NCBI GenBank assembly: GCA_038109305.1 | Contig: JAYNIR010000007.1 | Coordinates: 68,427 to 132,426 of the forward strand | Source: UBA1479 sp038109305 | GTDB lineage: Bacteria > Pseudomonadota > Alphaproteobacteria > Rhodospirillales > Casp-alpha2 | Length of the DNA: 64,000 nt | Reading direction: 5' to 3' | In this document: positions 53,397-62,738 of the stretch, in pieces | How positions within the stretch are numbered: the stretch's first letter is position 1 | How the letters are laid out: each line of letters starts with the position of its first letter | Translations under genes and position numbers: made by a program | The notes under the pieces: model-generated | Databases searched by the model: none | What the model was told of the DNA's origin: nothing | What the model saw: the letters and a program-made list of their open reading frames with translations, nothing else

Positions 53397-54578
53397 TCAG
53401 GCGGTTTTTCTGAAAAAATCGGTCAGAATGTCGCGGTAAATCGCCGCCAGATCACGGATGTCTTGCACCAGCGCGTTTTCGTCCACCTTGTGGGCGGTTT
53501 CGTTGATCATGCCGAATTCGACGACGGCGCAATGATCCTTGATGAATCGCGCGTCCGACGTGCCGCCGGTGGTGCTCAAATCCGGGTCTAGCCCCGTCAC
53601 CGATCGGACCGCTTTCGATACGATATCGCTTAAGCGCCCCGGCGGGGTCAGAAAGCTCTCGCCCGACACCTTGATCTTCAGGTCATAGTCTGCGCCCGTT
53701 TCGCGTGCTACGTCAGCACATTTTTCCTCGATCATCCTGGTCAGGCTGGCACCCGAATGCAGGTTGTTGAAGCGGATGTTGAACCGCCCCCGGGCTTCCG
53801 CCGGGATCAGGTTTTCCGTCGGGTTGCCGACGTCGACGGTGGTGATTTCCAGGTTCGTTGCGGGGAAATGTTCCGTCCCCGTATCAAGCGGCTTGTCGGA
53901 AACCGCGGCCAGCATCTTCAACAGTTTCGGCACCGGGTTGTCGGCCAGGTGCGGATAGGCCACATGTCCCTGCTGCCCCCGGACGGTGATGGTGCAATTC
54001 AAGGACCCGCGCCGGCCGATCTTGATCATCTCGCCCAGTTTGTCCGGGTTGGTCGGCTCGCCGACGATGCAGGCGTCCATCACCTCGCCCTGTCCCTGCA
54101 TCCATTGCAAAACCTTTTTGGTGCCGTTGATCGACGGTCCTTCCTCGTCCCCGGTGATTAGGTATGAAATCGATCCCGCCGGTTCGCCGTGCGCCTCCAG
54201 ATAGGAGGCGGTGCCGGCGACCATAGCGGCGATGGCGCATTTCATGTCCGATGCGCCCCGGCCGTACAGCCGGTCCCCCCGGATTTCCGGTTTGAACGGG
54301 TCCAACGACCAATTGGCCGGGTCGCCCGGCGGCACCACGTCCGTGTGCCCTGCGAAACAAAAGTTCGGCTGCGCCGTGCCCAGCCGCGCATACAGGTTAT
54401 CGACTTCGGGCGTGCCGTCTTCCGAAAACGGGAGCCGGTGGCAGGTGAAGCCAAGTCCTTCGAGTTTTTCCTGCAACAGGTCGAGCGCCCCTCCCTCGGT
54501 CGGCGTGACCGACGGGCAGCGGATCAGATCCTTGGAAAGGTCAACAGGGTTGATGGCGCCGATAGCTTTTGCAGGCAT
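53397..54578 (-). CDS. dapE: Succinyl-diaminopimelate desuccinylase
   Basis: A 393-residue dinuclear zinc peptidase-fold enzyme of the succinylase lysine/DAP pathway. Metal motifs: FAGHTDVVPPGD with catalytic Asp, GRGASDMKCAIAAM, the GDEEGPS glutamate pair, and TGGTSDARFIKDH near the C-terminus. It begins 9 bp after dapD, so the two consecutive pathway genes are one unit. Confidence 0.96.
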   Translation of the reverse strand: MPAKAIGAINPVDLSKDLIRCPSVTPTEGGALDLLQEKLEGLGFTCHRLPFSEDGTPEVDNLYARLGTAQPNFCFAGHTDVVPPGDPANWSLDPFKPEIRGDRLYGRGASDMKCAIAAMVAGTASYLEAHGEPAGSISYLITGDEEGPSINGTKKVLQWMQGQGEVMDACIVGEPTNPDKLGEMIKIGRRGSLNCTITVRGQQGHVAYPHLADNPVPKLLKMLAAVSDKPLDTGTEHFPATNLEITTVDVGNPTENLIPAEARGRFNIRFNNLHSGASLTRMIEEKCADVARETGADYDLKIKVSGESFLTPPGRLSDIVSKAVRSVTGLDPDLSTTGGTSDARFIKDHCAVVEFGMINETAHKVDENALVQDIRDLAAIYRDILTDFFRKTA

Positions 54579-54587
54579 GAAGTTTGC

Positions 54588-55427
54588 CTAATCCCGCAAA
54601 AGCTCGTTGATCGACGTCTTGGACCGGGTCTTTTCATCGACCCTCTTGACGATTACGCAGCAATACAGGTTCGGGCCCGGCGTGCCGTCGGGCATGGGCT
54701 TGCCGGGTGTCGTCCCCGGGACGACCACGGAATAGGCCGGCACCCGGCCCATGTAAACCTCGCCGGTTTCCCGGTCGACGATCTTGGTCGACGCGCCCAC
54801 GTAACAGCCCATGGACAGGACCGAACCTTGTTCGACGACGACGCCTTCGGCGACTTCGGACCGGGCGCCGATGAAACAGTTGTCTTCGATGATCACCGGT
54901 TCCGCCTGTAACGGTTCCAGCACGCCGCCGATGCCGACGCCGCCTGACAGGTGACAGTTCTTGCCGATCTGCGCGCAGGAGCCGACGGTCGCCCAGGTGT
55001 CGACCATGGTGCCTGAATCCACATAAGCGCCCAGGTTGACGAAGCTCGGCATCAGCACCACGCCCGGCGCCAAAAAGGCCGACCGGCGGACGACGCAGCC
55101 CGGTACGGCGCGGAAACCCGCCTTGGCGAAGTCGTCGGCCGATTTATCGACAAACTTCGACGGCACCTTGTCCCACCAATGGCCGCCGCCGGGCGCACCC
55201 GAAATGGGCGCCATGTCGTAGATGCGGAAAGACAGCAAAACCGTCTTTTTCAGCCACTGATGAACGACCCATTTGCCGCCGGTCTTTTCGGCGACCCGGG
55301 CCTTGCCAGTATCCAAAAGGTCTAAGGCCGCTTCGATGGCGTCAAGCGTCGCGCCCTTGGTCTTGGCGTTGATTTTCTCGCGGCCTTCCCAGGCGGCGTC
55401 GATGGCGGCTTCAAGGTCTTTGCTCAT
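54588..55427 (-). CDS. dapD: Tetrahydrodipicolinate N-succinyltransferase
   Basis: A 279-residue trimeric enzyme with an N-terminal helical domain (DLEAAIDAAWEGREKINAKT) and a left-handed beta-helix of hexapeptide repeats (FLAPGVVLMPSFVNLGAYV, then GTMVDTWATVGSCAQIG). It transfers succinyl from succinyl-CoA in DAP/lysine synthesis. It is the upstream partner of dapE, which follows by 9 bp. Confidence 0.96.
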   Translation of the reverse strand: MSKDLEAAIDAAWEGREKINAKTKGATLDAIEAALDLLDTGKARVAEKTGGKWVVHQWLKKTVLLSFRIYDMAPISGAPGGGHWWDKVPSKFVDKSADDFAKAGFRAVPGCVVRRSAFLAPGVVLMPSFVNLGAYVDSGTMVDTWATVGSCAQIGKNCHLSGGVGIGGVLEPLQAEPVIIEDNCFIGARSEVAEGVVVEQGSVLSMGCYVGASTKIVDRETGEVYMGRVPAYSVVVPGTTPGKPMPDGTPGPNLYCCVIVKRVDEKTRSKTSINELLRD

Positions 55428-55503
55428 GATCGGTTATCCGGGTCGCATGCATCAAAAATAAGAACGAATAAGAAGGTGACGGAAAATGAAACAGCGGGCC
55501 GGA

Positions 55504-56247
55504 TCAGTCAAGGCCGGCGGTTACGTCTTCCAGCCAATCCACCAGATCGTCGATCACGTGATGGATGTGTCCGCCGTCATGGCCGTCCGTCGCCCAGGTG
55601 ACGTCGCCGCCGCCGAGAGGGCGGAGCCACACGGTCGTCATGCCCATGGCGTGGGCGGGGGCTAGGTTCCGGGCCATGTCCTCAATCATCACCGCGCGGG
55701 TCGGCCTGATGGCGTGCTCTCGGCACAGTTTGTCATACACATGCGGTGCCGGTTTGGGATCGTAATCGGACGCGACGATGTCAAATACCGCCTCGAAATG
55801 ATGGCGCACGCCCAGTTTATCGGTCACCCGCTCCGCATGGCGCACGTCGCCGTTGGTGAAGATCACCTTGCGCCCTGGCAGTTTCGCCAGCGCCGCATCC
55901 AGTGCAGGTGCCGGGTCGACGGGGGCCAGGTCGATGTCGTGGGCGGCATTTAAAAAGTGCTGGGGGTCGACGCCATGCAGCGTCATCAACCCCCGCATGG
56001 TCGTGCCGTGCTGTCGGAAATAGGTCTTTTGCAGGGCCCGCGCCTGATCCAGCGGCAGGTCCAGCAGCGTCGAGACGTAGCGCGTGATGTTCCAATCCAC
56101 CTGATCGAACAGGCGGCATCTCGCCGGGTAAAGAGTGTTGTCCAGGTCGAACACCCAGACATCAGCGCGGCGCAGGTCGGCCATCGGCGGCCTGGCGGCG
56201 GATTTGGCGGCGGATTTGGCGGCGGAATTGGCGGGGGTCGCGTCCAT
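55504..56247 (-). CDS. HAD-family pyrimidine 5'-nucleotidase
   Basis: A 247-residue HAD phosphatase of the SDT1/pyrimidine-5'-nucleotidase type. Motif I is WVFDLDNTLYP, motif II is VIFTNGDVRHAERV, and motif III/IV is RAVMIEDMARNLAPAHAMG. The start ATG 56247 gives an N-terminus with an Ala-Ala-Lys-Ser triplet repeat (AAKSAAKSAA), encoded by a short tandem repeat near 56192-56230. ATG 56184 would remove it. It lies 76 bp upstream of dapD on the same strand. Confidence 0.86.
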   Translation of the reverse strand: MDATPANSAAKSAAKSAARPPMADLRRADVWVFDLDNTLYPARCRLFDQVDWNITRYVSTLLDLPLDQARALQKTYFRQHGTTMRGLMTLHGVDPQHFLNAAHDIDLAPVDPAPALDAALAKLPGRKVIFTNGDVRHAERVTDKLGVRHHFEAVFDIVASDYDPKPAPHVYDKLCREHAIRPTRAVMIEDMARNLAPAHAMGMTTVWLRPLGGGDVTWATDGHDGGHIHHVIDDLVDWLEDVTAGLD

Positions 56248-56412
56248 GGCGGCATTAGGGCCGGATCGGGCCCGCCGCGCAAGCGGCAATTCCCCGGCCC
56301 GGACTATCCCCCCCGGCGATCATCAGCCCTCGATGAATCACTGGTATCGCCCGCTTGGCTATTCCGGCCCTTTGGGTAATATGTCCCGGCCCAATGCGGA
56401 CGGAGGACCCCC

Positions 56413-56976
56413 GTGGCGGACGGATACGGCAAAACCGCGGAGATTGCGAAAAACGGCTCGTTGGCCGAACGCATGGTATTGGCCGCCGATCCGGAAACGC
56501 AGCCGCAAATCCTCTATTTCCTGACCAACGAGCCGGCGCCTGGGGTCTGCCGCCGCTTCGCCGGCAACAAGGCCAACCCGGCGCAGGCGGACGACCGCCT
56601 CGCCAAGGACGAAGACCCGGAAGTGCGGGAGACGCTCGGCGGCAAGATTTCCAAGATGCTGCCGGGCATCGCCGACAAGCAGAAGATCAAGGTCCGCAAG
56701 TGGGCGACCGATACGCTGGAGGAAATGTCCCGCGATCAGGCGCTCCGCGTGCGCCATGTGTTGGCCGAACGGCTCGGCATCTGGATGATCCTGATCGCCG
56801 TCACCATCGAGGTGGTCGATCTTGCGCTCCTGTCGCCGAACAAATGGTTTTCGGTCAGTCCCCAGATGAAATACGCAGAAGTACTGGTCATGTTTCTGAT
56901 GAACGGCGTGTTCGTCTGCTTCCTGCTGTTGTTCCTGAAAAACGTCGTGGCCCAAAAAGAGGCCGCCGCCCGATAA
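56413..56976 (+). CDS. DUF2336-like N-terminal half fused to a two-helix membrane tail
   Basis: A 187-residue protein starting at GTG 56413, after GGAGG (56401-56405). Residues 15-115 look like the HEAT-like helices of DUF2336 proteins (AERMVLAADPETQPQILYFL, DDRLAKDEDPEVRETLGGKI, ALRVRHVLAERL). Residues about 116-182 hold two membrane helices (IWMILIAVTIEVVDLALL and VLVMFLMNGVFVCFLLLFL). Usual DUF2336 proteins are soluble and longer. It lies 35 bp before the amidase gene. Function is unknown; perhaps it tethers a HEAT-like interaction module to the membrane. Confidence 0.7.
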   Translation: MADGYGKTAEIAKNGSLAERMVLAADPETQPQILYFLTNEPAPGVCRRFAGNKANPAQADDRLAKDEDPEVRETLGGKISKMLPGIADKQKIKVRKWATDTLEEMSRDQALRVRHVLAERLGIWMILIAVTIEVVDLALLSPNKWFSVSPQMKYAEVLVMFLMNGVFVCFLLLFLKNVVAQKEAAAR

Positions 56977-57011
56977 AAAGTCCATCCCAAAAACCCCCAG
57001 AGGAAACCACC

Positions 57012-58421
57012 ATGGATGCTCCCGCCAAAACGCCTTACGACCCGCGAACCTTCCGGGCGCTGACCTATTGCGATCTGGCGGACGATTTCCGATCGGGGAA
57101 AGACAGCCCCCGCGATTTTGTCGAACGCTGCCTCGAAACGGTGAAGGAACGCGAACCGGCGGTGAAAGCCTTCGCGTCCTTGAACGAAGACGCCGTGCGC
57201 CAGGCCGCCGATGAAAGTTCCGCCCGCTGGAAGGCCGGCAAGCCATGGTCGCCCTTGGACGGCATGCCCGTCTCAATCAAAGACCTGCTTGAAACCAAGG
57301 ACCATCCGACGCAGTTGGGGTGCGAGGCGTTTCGCGGCAATTTCCCCAAACGCGACAACGCCGCCGTCTGCGCGTTGCGCCAGGCGGGCGCGGTGATTTT
57401 CGGCAAGACCGTGACGGCGGAACTGGGCGGCACCCATCCGGGGCCGACGACCAATCCGTTCGACCCGGCGCGCACGCCAGGGGGATCGTCCTCGGGTTCC
57501 GCCGCCGCCGTCGCCGCCCGTATGACGCCCGCCGCCATCGGCAGCCAGGTCGGCGGCTCGATCATCCGGCCCGCGGCCTACTGCGGCAATTTCGCGCTGA
57601 AGCCCAGCCAGGGCGGCCTGAACCGGGGCGAACGCATGGCGACGTCGCTCAGCACTCACGGCCCACATGCGGGCTCGCTTCGCGACATGTGGCAGGTCGC
57701 CATCGAAATCGCCAAGCGTGCCGGCGGCGACCGGGGTAGCAATGCGCTGAAAGGCCCGGACGCGGCCCCCACCGAGCAAAAACCCGCGCGCCTGATGGTG
57801 CTGGAAACCGCCGGATGGGCCCGCACGGATGAAGTCAGCAAAGCCGCCTTCGGCGAAATCTTAGGTCAGTTGAAATCGGCGGGTGTCGAGCTTGCAGACC
57901 GGAAGTCTGATAAGGCCGTCGACGGGCTCGAGGCCGCCATTGCCGAGGCCGACCGCATCGCGACAGAAATCACCCTTTGGGAAAACCGCTGGTCCTGGCG
58001 CAATTGGTCAAACGAACACCCGGGCAAGATTTGCGCGCGCATCATGAAGGGCGTCGAAAAGGCCGAAACCATGACCCCCGCCGATTACGAAGGCCTGCTG
58101 GCCGAACGGCTCACCGCCATCGATGTTCACAAGGGCGCCCAGGGCCTGGCCGATGCGGCGATCACGTTGTCATGCCCCGGCCCGGCGCCCCTCTGGGATC
58201 CAACGGCCCCCGGCGCCGACGAGGCGCGGCGGCCGACCGGTGATGCGATCTTCAACTATCCGTCGTCGATGCTGGGTGCGCCCGTCGTCACCCTGCCGAT
58301 GATCGGCGTCGGCGGCCTGCCCGTCGGCGTGCAGATCATGGGCCAGCCCGGCGAAGACGCGAAGGTTACGGCGCTGGCGCGCTGGGTATATGAAAACCTG
58401 GAAGCCGTTTGCGCCGGGTGA
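57012..58421 (+). CDS. Amidase signature-family amidohydrolase
   Basis: A 469-residue Ser-Ser-Lys hydrolase. Catalytic Lys90 lies in PVSIKDLLE. The Gly/Ser-rich loop GGSSSGSAAAVAA (about 158-170) contains the cis-Ser. The nucleophile is probably Ser183 in GSQVGGSIIRPAAYCG. Family substrates range from aliphatic amides to glutamyl-tRNA. No gatB or gatC genes flank it, so a GatA role is unlikely. ATG 57012 follows AGAGGAAACC (Shine-Dalgarno AGAGGA). The upstream neighbour is the small membrane protein gene. Confidence 0.88.
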   Translation: MDAPAKTPYDPRTFRALTYCDLADDFRSGKDSPRDFVERCLETVKEREPAVKAFASLNEDAVRQAADESSARWKAGKPWSPLDGMPVSIKDLLETKDHPTQLGCEAFRGNFPKRDNAAVCALRQAGAVIFGKTVTAELGGTHPGPTTNPFDPARTPGGSSSGSAAAVAARMTPAAIGSQVGGSIIRPAAYCGNFALKPSQGGLNRGERMATSLSTHGPHAGSLRDMWQVAIEIAKRAGGDRGSNALKGPDAAPTEQKPARLMVLETAGWARTDEVSKAAFGEILGQLKSAGVELADRKSDKAVDGLEAAIAEADRIATEITLWENRWSWRNWSNEHPGKICARIMKGVEKAETMTPADYEGLLAERLTAIDVHKGAQGLADAAITLSCPGPAPLWDPTAPGADEARRPTGDAIFNYPSSMLGAPVVTLPMIGVGGLPVGVQIMGQPGEDAKVTALARWVYENLEAVCAG

Positions 58422-58460
58422 GGCATCAATACCGTTCAAACTCATTGAAGGGGCCAAGCC

Positions 58461-58810
58461 ATGACGAAATTTCTTTCCTCCGACATCAATCTAGATGGAT
58501 ATAATCGGGAAGGCATCCTCCGCGTCATCCGCAGGGACATCATCTGCCGCTGCGAAAAAAAATCGTCGACGACGCCCGCGTCGAAGCCGAACAGGTAATC
58601 ACCAACAACATGCGTTTCCTGGGGCTCCTGACCGAGGCCATTCACCTGGCGGAAGATTCCATCCACGTGCTCGACAAGGCCTTCGGCCATCCAAGGGAAA
58701 GCCGTGTATCGGCAAGAAGTAATCCCGCGCCTAAGGCGAGAGAGAAGGGGCGCTTTCGCCTCAATATTTTTCTGATTTGCGCGCGCCGGCTTCGCGCCCA
58801 GGTCAAGTGA
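58461..58810 (+). pseudogene. Small unknown gene split by a frame change at an A8 run
   Basis: From ATG 58461 the frame reads MTKFLSSDINLDGYNREGIL and RVIRRDIICRCEKK, then shortly terminates. After the eight-A run at 58555-58562, the frame mod 3 = 2 continues as KIVDDARVEAEQVITNNMRF and LTEAIHLAEDSIHVLDKAFG. The two halves make one coherent helical protein of about 90 residues if one A is added. This looks like a homopolymer frameshift, real or from base calling. No family is recognised. The C-terminus in the restored frame runs to 58810 and the true end is unclear. Confidence 0.55.
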
Positions 58811-58888
58811 TAAGGGGCGCTCAGGCCGCGTCGGTTTGTTGATTTTGCGGGCGTCGACGTCGCAGCTTTCGCTGCTCAGGCCGCGCGG

Positions 58889-59800
58889 CTATTTATCTGG
58901 CAGGATGATCGTGCCGGCGCCGTGTTCGGTGAACAGTTCCAAGAGCACCGCGTGCGGCACCCGGCCGTCGGAAATGACCGCGCCGCCGACCCCGCCCAAC
59001 ACCGCGTCGATGCAGGTTTCGACCTTGGGGATCATGCCGCCCGAAATGGTGCCGTCCTCGATCGCCTTGCGGGCTTCAGACACCCGCATGTCTGGGACAA
59101 GCTTACCGTTTTTGTCGAGCACGCCCGTCACATCCGTCAGCATGATCAGACGCTTGGCGTGCACCGCGCCGGCGATGGCGCCCGCCGCCGTGTCGGCGTT
59201 GATGTTCAGCGTTTCGCCGTTCGGCCCGACACCGATGGGCGCGATCACCGGCGTGATATCCTGGCCCTTGAAGGCCTGCAGCACGTGCGGGTTGATCTCG
59301 CGCGGCTCGCCCACCAAGCCCAGATCCAGAATGCGTTCGATGTTGCTTTCCGGGTCCTTCTTAGTGCGGCGAAGTTTGTCCGCCCGGATCAGGTTGGCGT
59401 CCTTGCCCGAAAGACCGACGGCCAGCCCGCCGGCTTCATTGATGCCGGCGACGATGTTTTTATTGATGGCGCCCGACAAAACCATTTCGACGACGCCGAC
59501 GGTTTCTTCGTCGGTCACTCGCAGCCCGTCGATGAACATGCTTTCGATTTTCAACCGTTCCAGCATGGCGCCGATCTGCGGCCCGCCGCCGTGCACGACG
59601 ATGGGGTTGCCGCCAACCTGGCGCAGCAAAACGATATCGCGGGCGAACAGTTTGGCCATTTCCTCGTCGCCCATGGCGTGGCCGCCGTATTTGAGGACCA
59701 CGGTCTGCCCGGCATAGCGTTTCATGAACGGTAGCGCTTTTGACAGCACCGCCGCCTGGGCCAGCCGTTCCTCGTTCGTGTCGGTCTTCTCGTCGCTCAT
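58889..59800 (-). CDS. argB: Acetylglutamate kinase
   Basis: A 303-residue amino-acid kinase of arginine biosynthesis. Signature elements: VLKYGGHAMGD, the substrate loop VVHGGGPQIGAML, NINADTAAGAIAGAVHAKRL, and MIPKVETCIDAV. N-terminal extension of about 25 residues before the core suggests the arginine-sensitive hexameric type, which is inference. It is the last gene of the rpmH-rnpA-yidD-yidC-engB-argB string. Confidence 0.96.
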   Translation of the reverse strand: MSDEKTDTNEERLAQAAVLSKALPFMKRYAGQTVVLKYGGHAMGDEEMAKLFARDIVLLRQVGGNPIVVHGGGPQIGAMLERLKIESMFIDGLRVTDEETVGVVEMVLSGAINKNIVAGINEAGGLAVGLSGKDANLIRADKLRRTKKDPESNIERILDLGLVGEPREINPHVLQAFKGQDITPVIAPIGVGPNGETLNINADTAAGAIAGAVHAKRLIMLTDVTGVLDKNGKLVPDMRVSEARKAIEDGTISGGMIPKVETCIDAVLGGVGGAVISDGRVPHAVLLELFTEHGAGTIILPDK

Positions 59801-59827
59801 CTCGGTCTCATCAGTCTGGCAGCGAAA

Positions 59828-60544
59828 CTACCCCGATTTTCCCGGCAATGCCAAGGCGGCAAGCTCCCCCCGGAGCTCGGCAATGCCTTCGCCCTCGGCG
59901 GAACTGGTCGGCATGATAACGGGGTGCGCCGCCGTGTGCTTGGCCAATTCTTCCGCGGTCCCGGTTAACAATCGGTCAAGGGCCGCGCCCTTGACCTTGT
60001 CGCACTTGGTGAGCACCACCTGATAGGGCTGGGCGGCCTGGTCCAGCATTTTTATGATCTCCCGGTCGACATCCTTGATACCGTGCCGCGCGTCGACCAG
60101 GACCAGCGTGCGGCGCAGTTCCTGGCGGCCCCGAAGGTAGTCGTTGGCCATTCGGGTCCAGGCCTTGACCTGGCCCTTGGGCGCCTTGGCGTACCCGTAG
60201 CCCGGCAGGTCGGCGATCATCAGCCGCGACCCCAGGTCGAAGAAATTGATTTGCTGCGTGCGGCCCGGCGTGTTGGATGTGCGGGCCAGGTCCTTGCGCC
60301 CGGTCAGCGCGTTGATCAGGGATGACTTGCCGACGTTGGACCGCCCGGCGAAGGCGATTTCCGGTAGGGCCGATTCCGGGATCTGGCCGAGCCCGGCGGC
60401 GCCCAGAAGAAACGTCGCGTCGGCCGCGAACAGAAGCCGCCCGGCCTCCGCCAGAACCGCGTCGGACTGCGCGCCGTCGTCGATGCCGGGGGCAATGTCG
60501 CCGGGCGAGGGGGTGTCCGGCACGGTCGTTTGCGGCTCGTCCAT
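59828..60544 (-). CDS. engB: Ribosome biogenesis GTPase EngB (YihA/YsxC)
   Basis: A 238-residue small GTPase. G1 is GRSNVGKSSLIN, G2/G3 includes DLPGYGYAKAP, and G4 is LTKCDKVKG. An N-terminal extension of about 40 residues (Pro/Ala/Asp-rich) precedes the domain. EngB helps assemble the large ribosomal subunit. It lies between yidC (31 bp upstream) and argB (27 bp downstream). Confidence 0.95.
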   Translation of the reverse strand: MDEPQTTVPDTPSPGDIAPGIDDGAQSDAVLAEAGRLLFAADATFLLGAAGLGQIPESALPEIAFAGRSNVGKSSLINALTGRKDLARTSNTPGRTQQINFFDLGSRLMIADLPGYGYAKAPKGQVKAWTRMANDYLRGRQELRRTLVLVDARHGIKDVDREIIKMLDQAAQPYQVVLTKCDKVKGAALDRLLTGTAEELAKHTAAHPVIMPTSSAEGEGIAELRGELAALALPGKSG

Positions 60545-60575
60545 GGATGCGGCCTCCGCTGCCGTTTGGGTCGCG

Positions 60576-62369
60576 TCAGGCTTCGACGCCCATCCGTCGC
60601 ATGATGACCCATTGTTGGGCGATGGACAAAAGGTTGTTCCACGTCCAGTAAATCACCAGCCCCGCCGGGAACGACGCCAATAGGAAGGTGAACATGATCG
60701 GCAGGAACATCATTATCTTCGCCTGGATCGGGTCCGCCGGCTGCGGGTTCAACTTGTGCTGCAATAGCATCGTCGCGCCCATCAACAACGGCCACACGCC
60801 GATGTACAGAAAGTCCGGCGGCGTCCACGGGATCGCCCCGAAAAGGTTGAAGATGGTCGTCGGGTCGGGAGCGGACAGGTCCTTGATCCATCCGTAAAAC
60901 GGCGCCTGGCGCATTTCGATGGTCACGAACAACACTTTATAAAGTGCGAAGAACACCGGTATCTGCAACAGGATCGGCAGGCACCCCGATGCCGGATTGG
61001 CGCCCTCGCGTTTGTAAAGTGCCATCATTTCTTCGTTGAGCTTCATCTTGTCTTCGCCGTAGCGCTCGCGCAGCTTGACCATTTCAGGCTGCAGCTTTTT
61101 CATTTTGCTCATCGAGACGTAGGACTTGTTGGCGAGCGGGAAAAACACGAGCTTGATAAACACGGTCAACAACAGGATGGCGATGCCGACGTTGCCGACG
61201 TGTTCGTTGATCCATAACAGCCCGTAAAAAATCGGCCGCGTCAGGAAGTAGAACCAGCCCCAGTCGATGGCCAGATCGAACCGTTGAATGCCAAATTTTT
61301 CTTCGTATTCGTCCAGCAGAACGGTTTCCTTGGCGCCGGCGAACAAGCGGCTTTCCGCCTTGGCGTTGCCGCCCGCCGGCACGGTGATCGCATCGCCCAG
61401 GAAGTCCACCTGATAGGTGTCGAGCACGCCTGACTTGCCATGGTGATAGCGCTTGGTCACCGCTTCGTCATAGTTGGGCGCCAGCACGGTCAGCCAGTAT
61501 TTGTCGGTGATACCGATCCAGCCGCCGGTGCCGTGGTCTGACACGGATTTCTTTTCCTGGATTTCGTCGTAGTCGACTTCGCGCAGTTCGCCCTCGTTCA
61601 CGCCCAACAGCCCTTCGTGCAGGATGTAAAAGCCCGAAACCTTGGGCGTGCCGTGGCGGGAAATCAGGCCGAAGGGATAAAGCTCCGCGGCCGCCTCGGT
61701 GCTGTTGGCGACGGTCTGCGTCACGTGAAACAGGAAATCCTTGTCGATCTCGATCGTGCGGGTGAATACCAAGCCCTCGCCGTTGTCCCACGTAAGGGTC
61801 AGCGGTTTTTCCGGCGTCAGCGCCTGGGCCGATGGCGTCCACACCGTGTCCGGGCCAGGCACCTTGTGGACTGGCTTGCCGTCCTTGGTGCCGGAAACCC
61901 AGCCGAAATCGGCGAAATAGGTTTTGGCGGCACCCCGGGGATTGAACAGCACGATCGACGGGCTGTCCTTGGCCAGCGTCTCTTTGTAGTCGACCAGCGT
62001 CAGGTCATCGATGCGCCCGCCGACCAGCGAGATCGATCCCGAAAGCCGGGGCGTTTCGATCCGGACCCTGGGCTGTGCCGCCAGTGCCGCCGACCGCGCC
62101 TTGACCAGTTCTTGCGGCGACGGCATGGCTGGGGCCGAAGGCGTCGTTGCGCCGGGCGCGGTGGGGATCTGCGCATCGGGCCCTTGGCTTGCCGCCGACG
62201 CGGCCGGCGCGTTCGGCTGGCTGGGGGCCTGCCGCGCCGCCGTCTGGCTCTGAGTCTCTGCGGTTTTTTGCGGCGGCCGGGGCGCATTTGGCGCGAAAAT
62301 CAGTTCGAACGCCAAAAGGACGGTCACTGACAGCACGATGGCAAGGACCAGGTTTTTGTTTTCGATCAT
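60576..62369 (-). CDS. yidC: Membrane protein insertase YidC
   Basis: A 597-residue insertase. TM1 is NLVLAIVLSVTVLLAFELIF, followed by an Ala/Pro/Gln-rich linker and a large periplasmic beta domain (about 100-360). The core with the positively charged groove includes FPLANKSYVSMSKMKKLQPE, then the coiled coil YGEDKMKLNEEMMALYKREG and the remaining helices (LPILLQIPVFFALYKVLFVT). It works with SecYEG to insert inner-membrane proteins. yidD ends 39 bp upstream. Confidence 0.96.
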   Translation of the reverse strand: MIENKNLVLAIVLSVTVLLAFELIFAPNAPRPPQKTAETQSQTAARQAPSQPNAPAASAASQGPDAQIPTAPGATTPSAPAMPSPQELVKARSAALAAQPRVRIETPRLSGSISLVGGRIDDLTLVDYKETLAKDSPSIVLFNPRGAAKTYFADFGWVSGTKDGKPVHKVPGPDTVWTPSAQALTPEKPLTLTWDNGEGLVFTRTIEIDKDFLFHVTQTVANSTEAAAELYPFGLISRHGTPKVSGFYILHEGLLGVNEGELREVDYDEIQEKKSVSDHGTGGWIGITDKYWLTVLAPNYDEAVTKRYHHGKSGVLDTYQVDFLGDAITVPAGGNAKAESRLFAGAKETVLLDEYEEKFGIQRFDLAIDWGWFYFLTRPIFYGLLWINEHVGNVGIAILLLTVFIKLVFFPLANKSYVSMSKMKKLQPEMVKLRERYGEDKMKLNEEMMALYKREGANPASGCLPILLQIPVFFALYKVLFVTIEMRQAPFYGWIKDLSAPDPTTIFNLFGAIPWTPPDFLYIGVWPLLMGATMLLQHKLNPQPADPIQAKIMMFLPIMFTFLLASFPAGLVIYWTWNNLLSIAQQWVIMRRMGVEA

Positions 62370-62408
62370 CGGTTTAAATCGATCTTGTCTCTTTGCATGC
62401 CCGTGCGG

Positions 62409-62738
62409 TCACGGATGCGGGGTGGGAGCAGCCTGCCCGCCTTGGCCGTGGCGGCAGGAATGGGCGGGTTCGAGGACCGGGGCGAAACCGCCCCGGGCCC
62501 AGGGATTGCAGCGCAAAATACGCCATAATGCGAGCCCCGTCCCGCGAAACAACCCATGGACGCGGATGGCCTCGGACGCATAGTCGGAACAGGTCGGATG
62601 ATACCGGCAGGACATGGGCAGATAGGGTGAAAGCAACAGCTTATAACCCCGGATCGCCACCCGGCCGGCAATCGCCGGCCATTGTTTGATAAGTCCGGCG
62701 TTGGCGGGGCATCCTTTGATATAAGACCACGCCGTCAT
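62409..62738 (-). CDS. yidD: Membrane protein insertion efficiency factor YidD
   Basis: A 109-residue protein. The core IRGYKLLLSPYLPMSCRYHP, CSDYASEAIRVHGLFRGTGL, and a CNPWARGG motif define the family. It helps YidC-dependent insertion. Its start overlaps the rnpA stop by 4 bases. The N-terminus is a little longer than usual (about 25 residues before the core). Confidence 0.93.
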   Translation of the reverse strand: MTAWSYIKGCPANAGLIKQWPAIAGRVAIRGYKLLLSPYLPMSCRYHPTCSDYASEAIRVHGLFRGTGLALWRILRCNPWARGGFAPVLEPAHSCRHGQGGQAAPTPHP

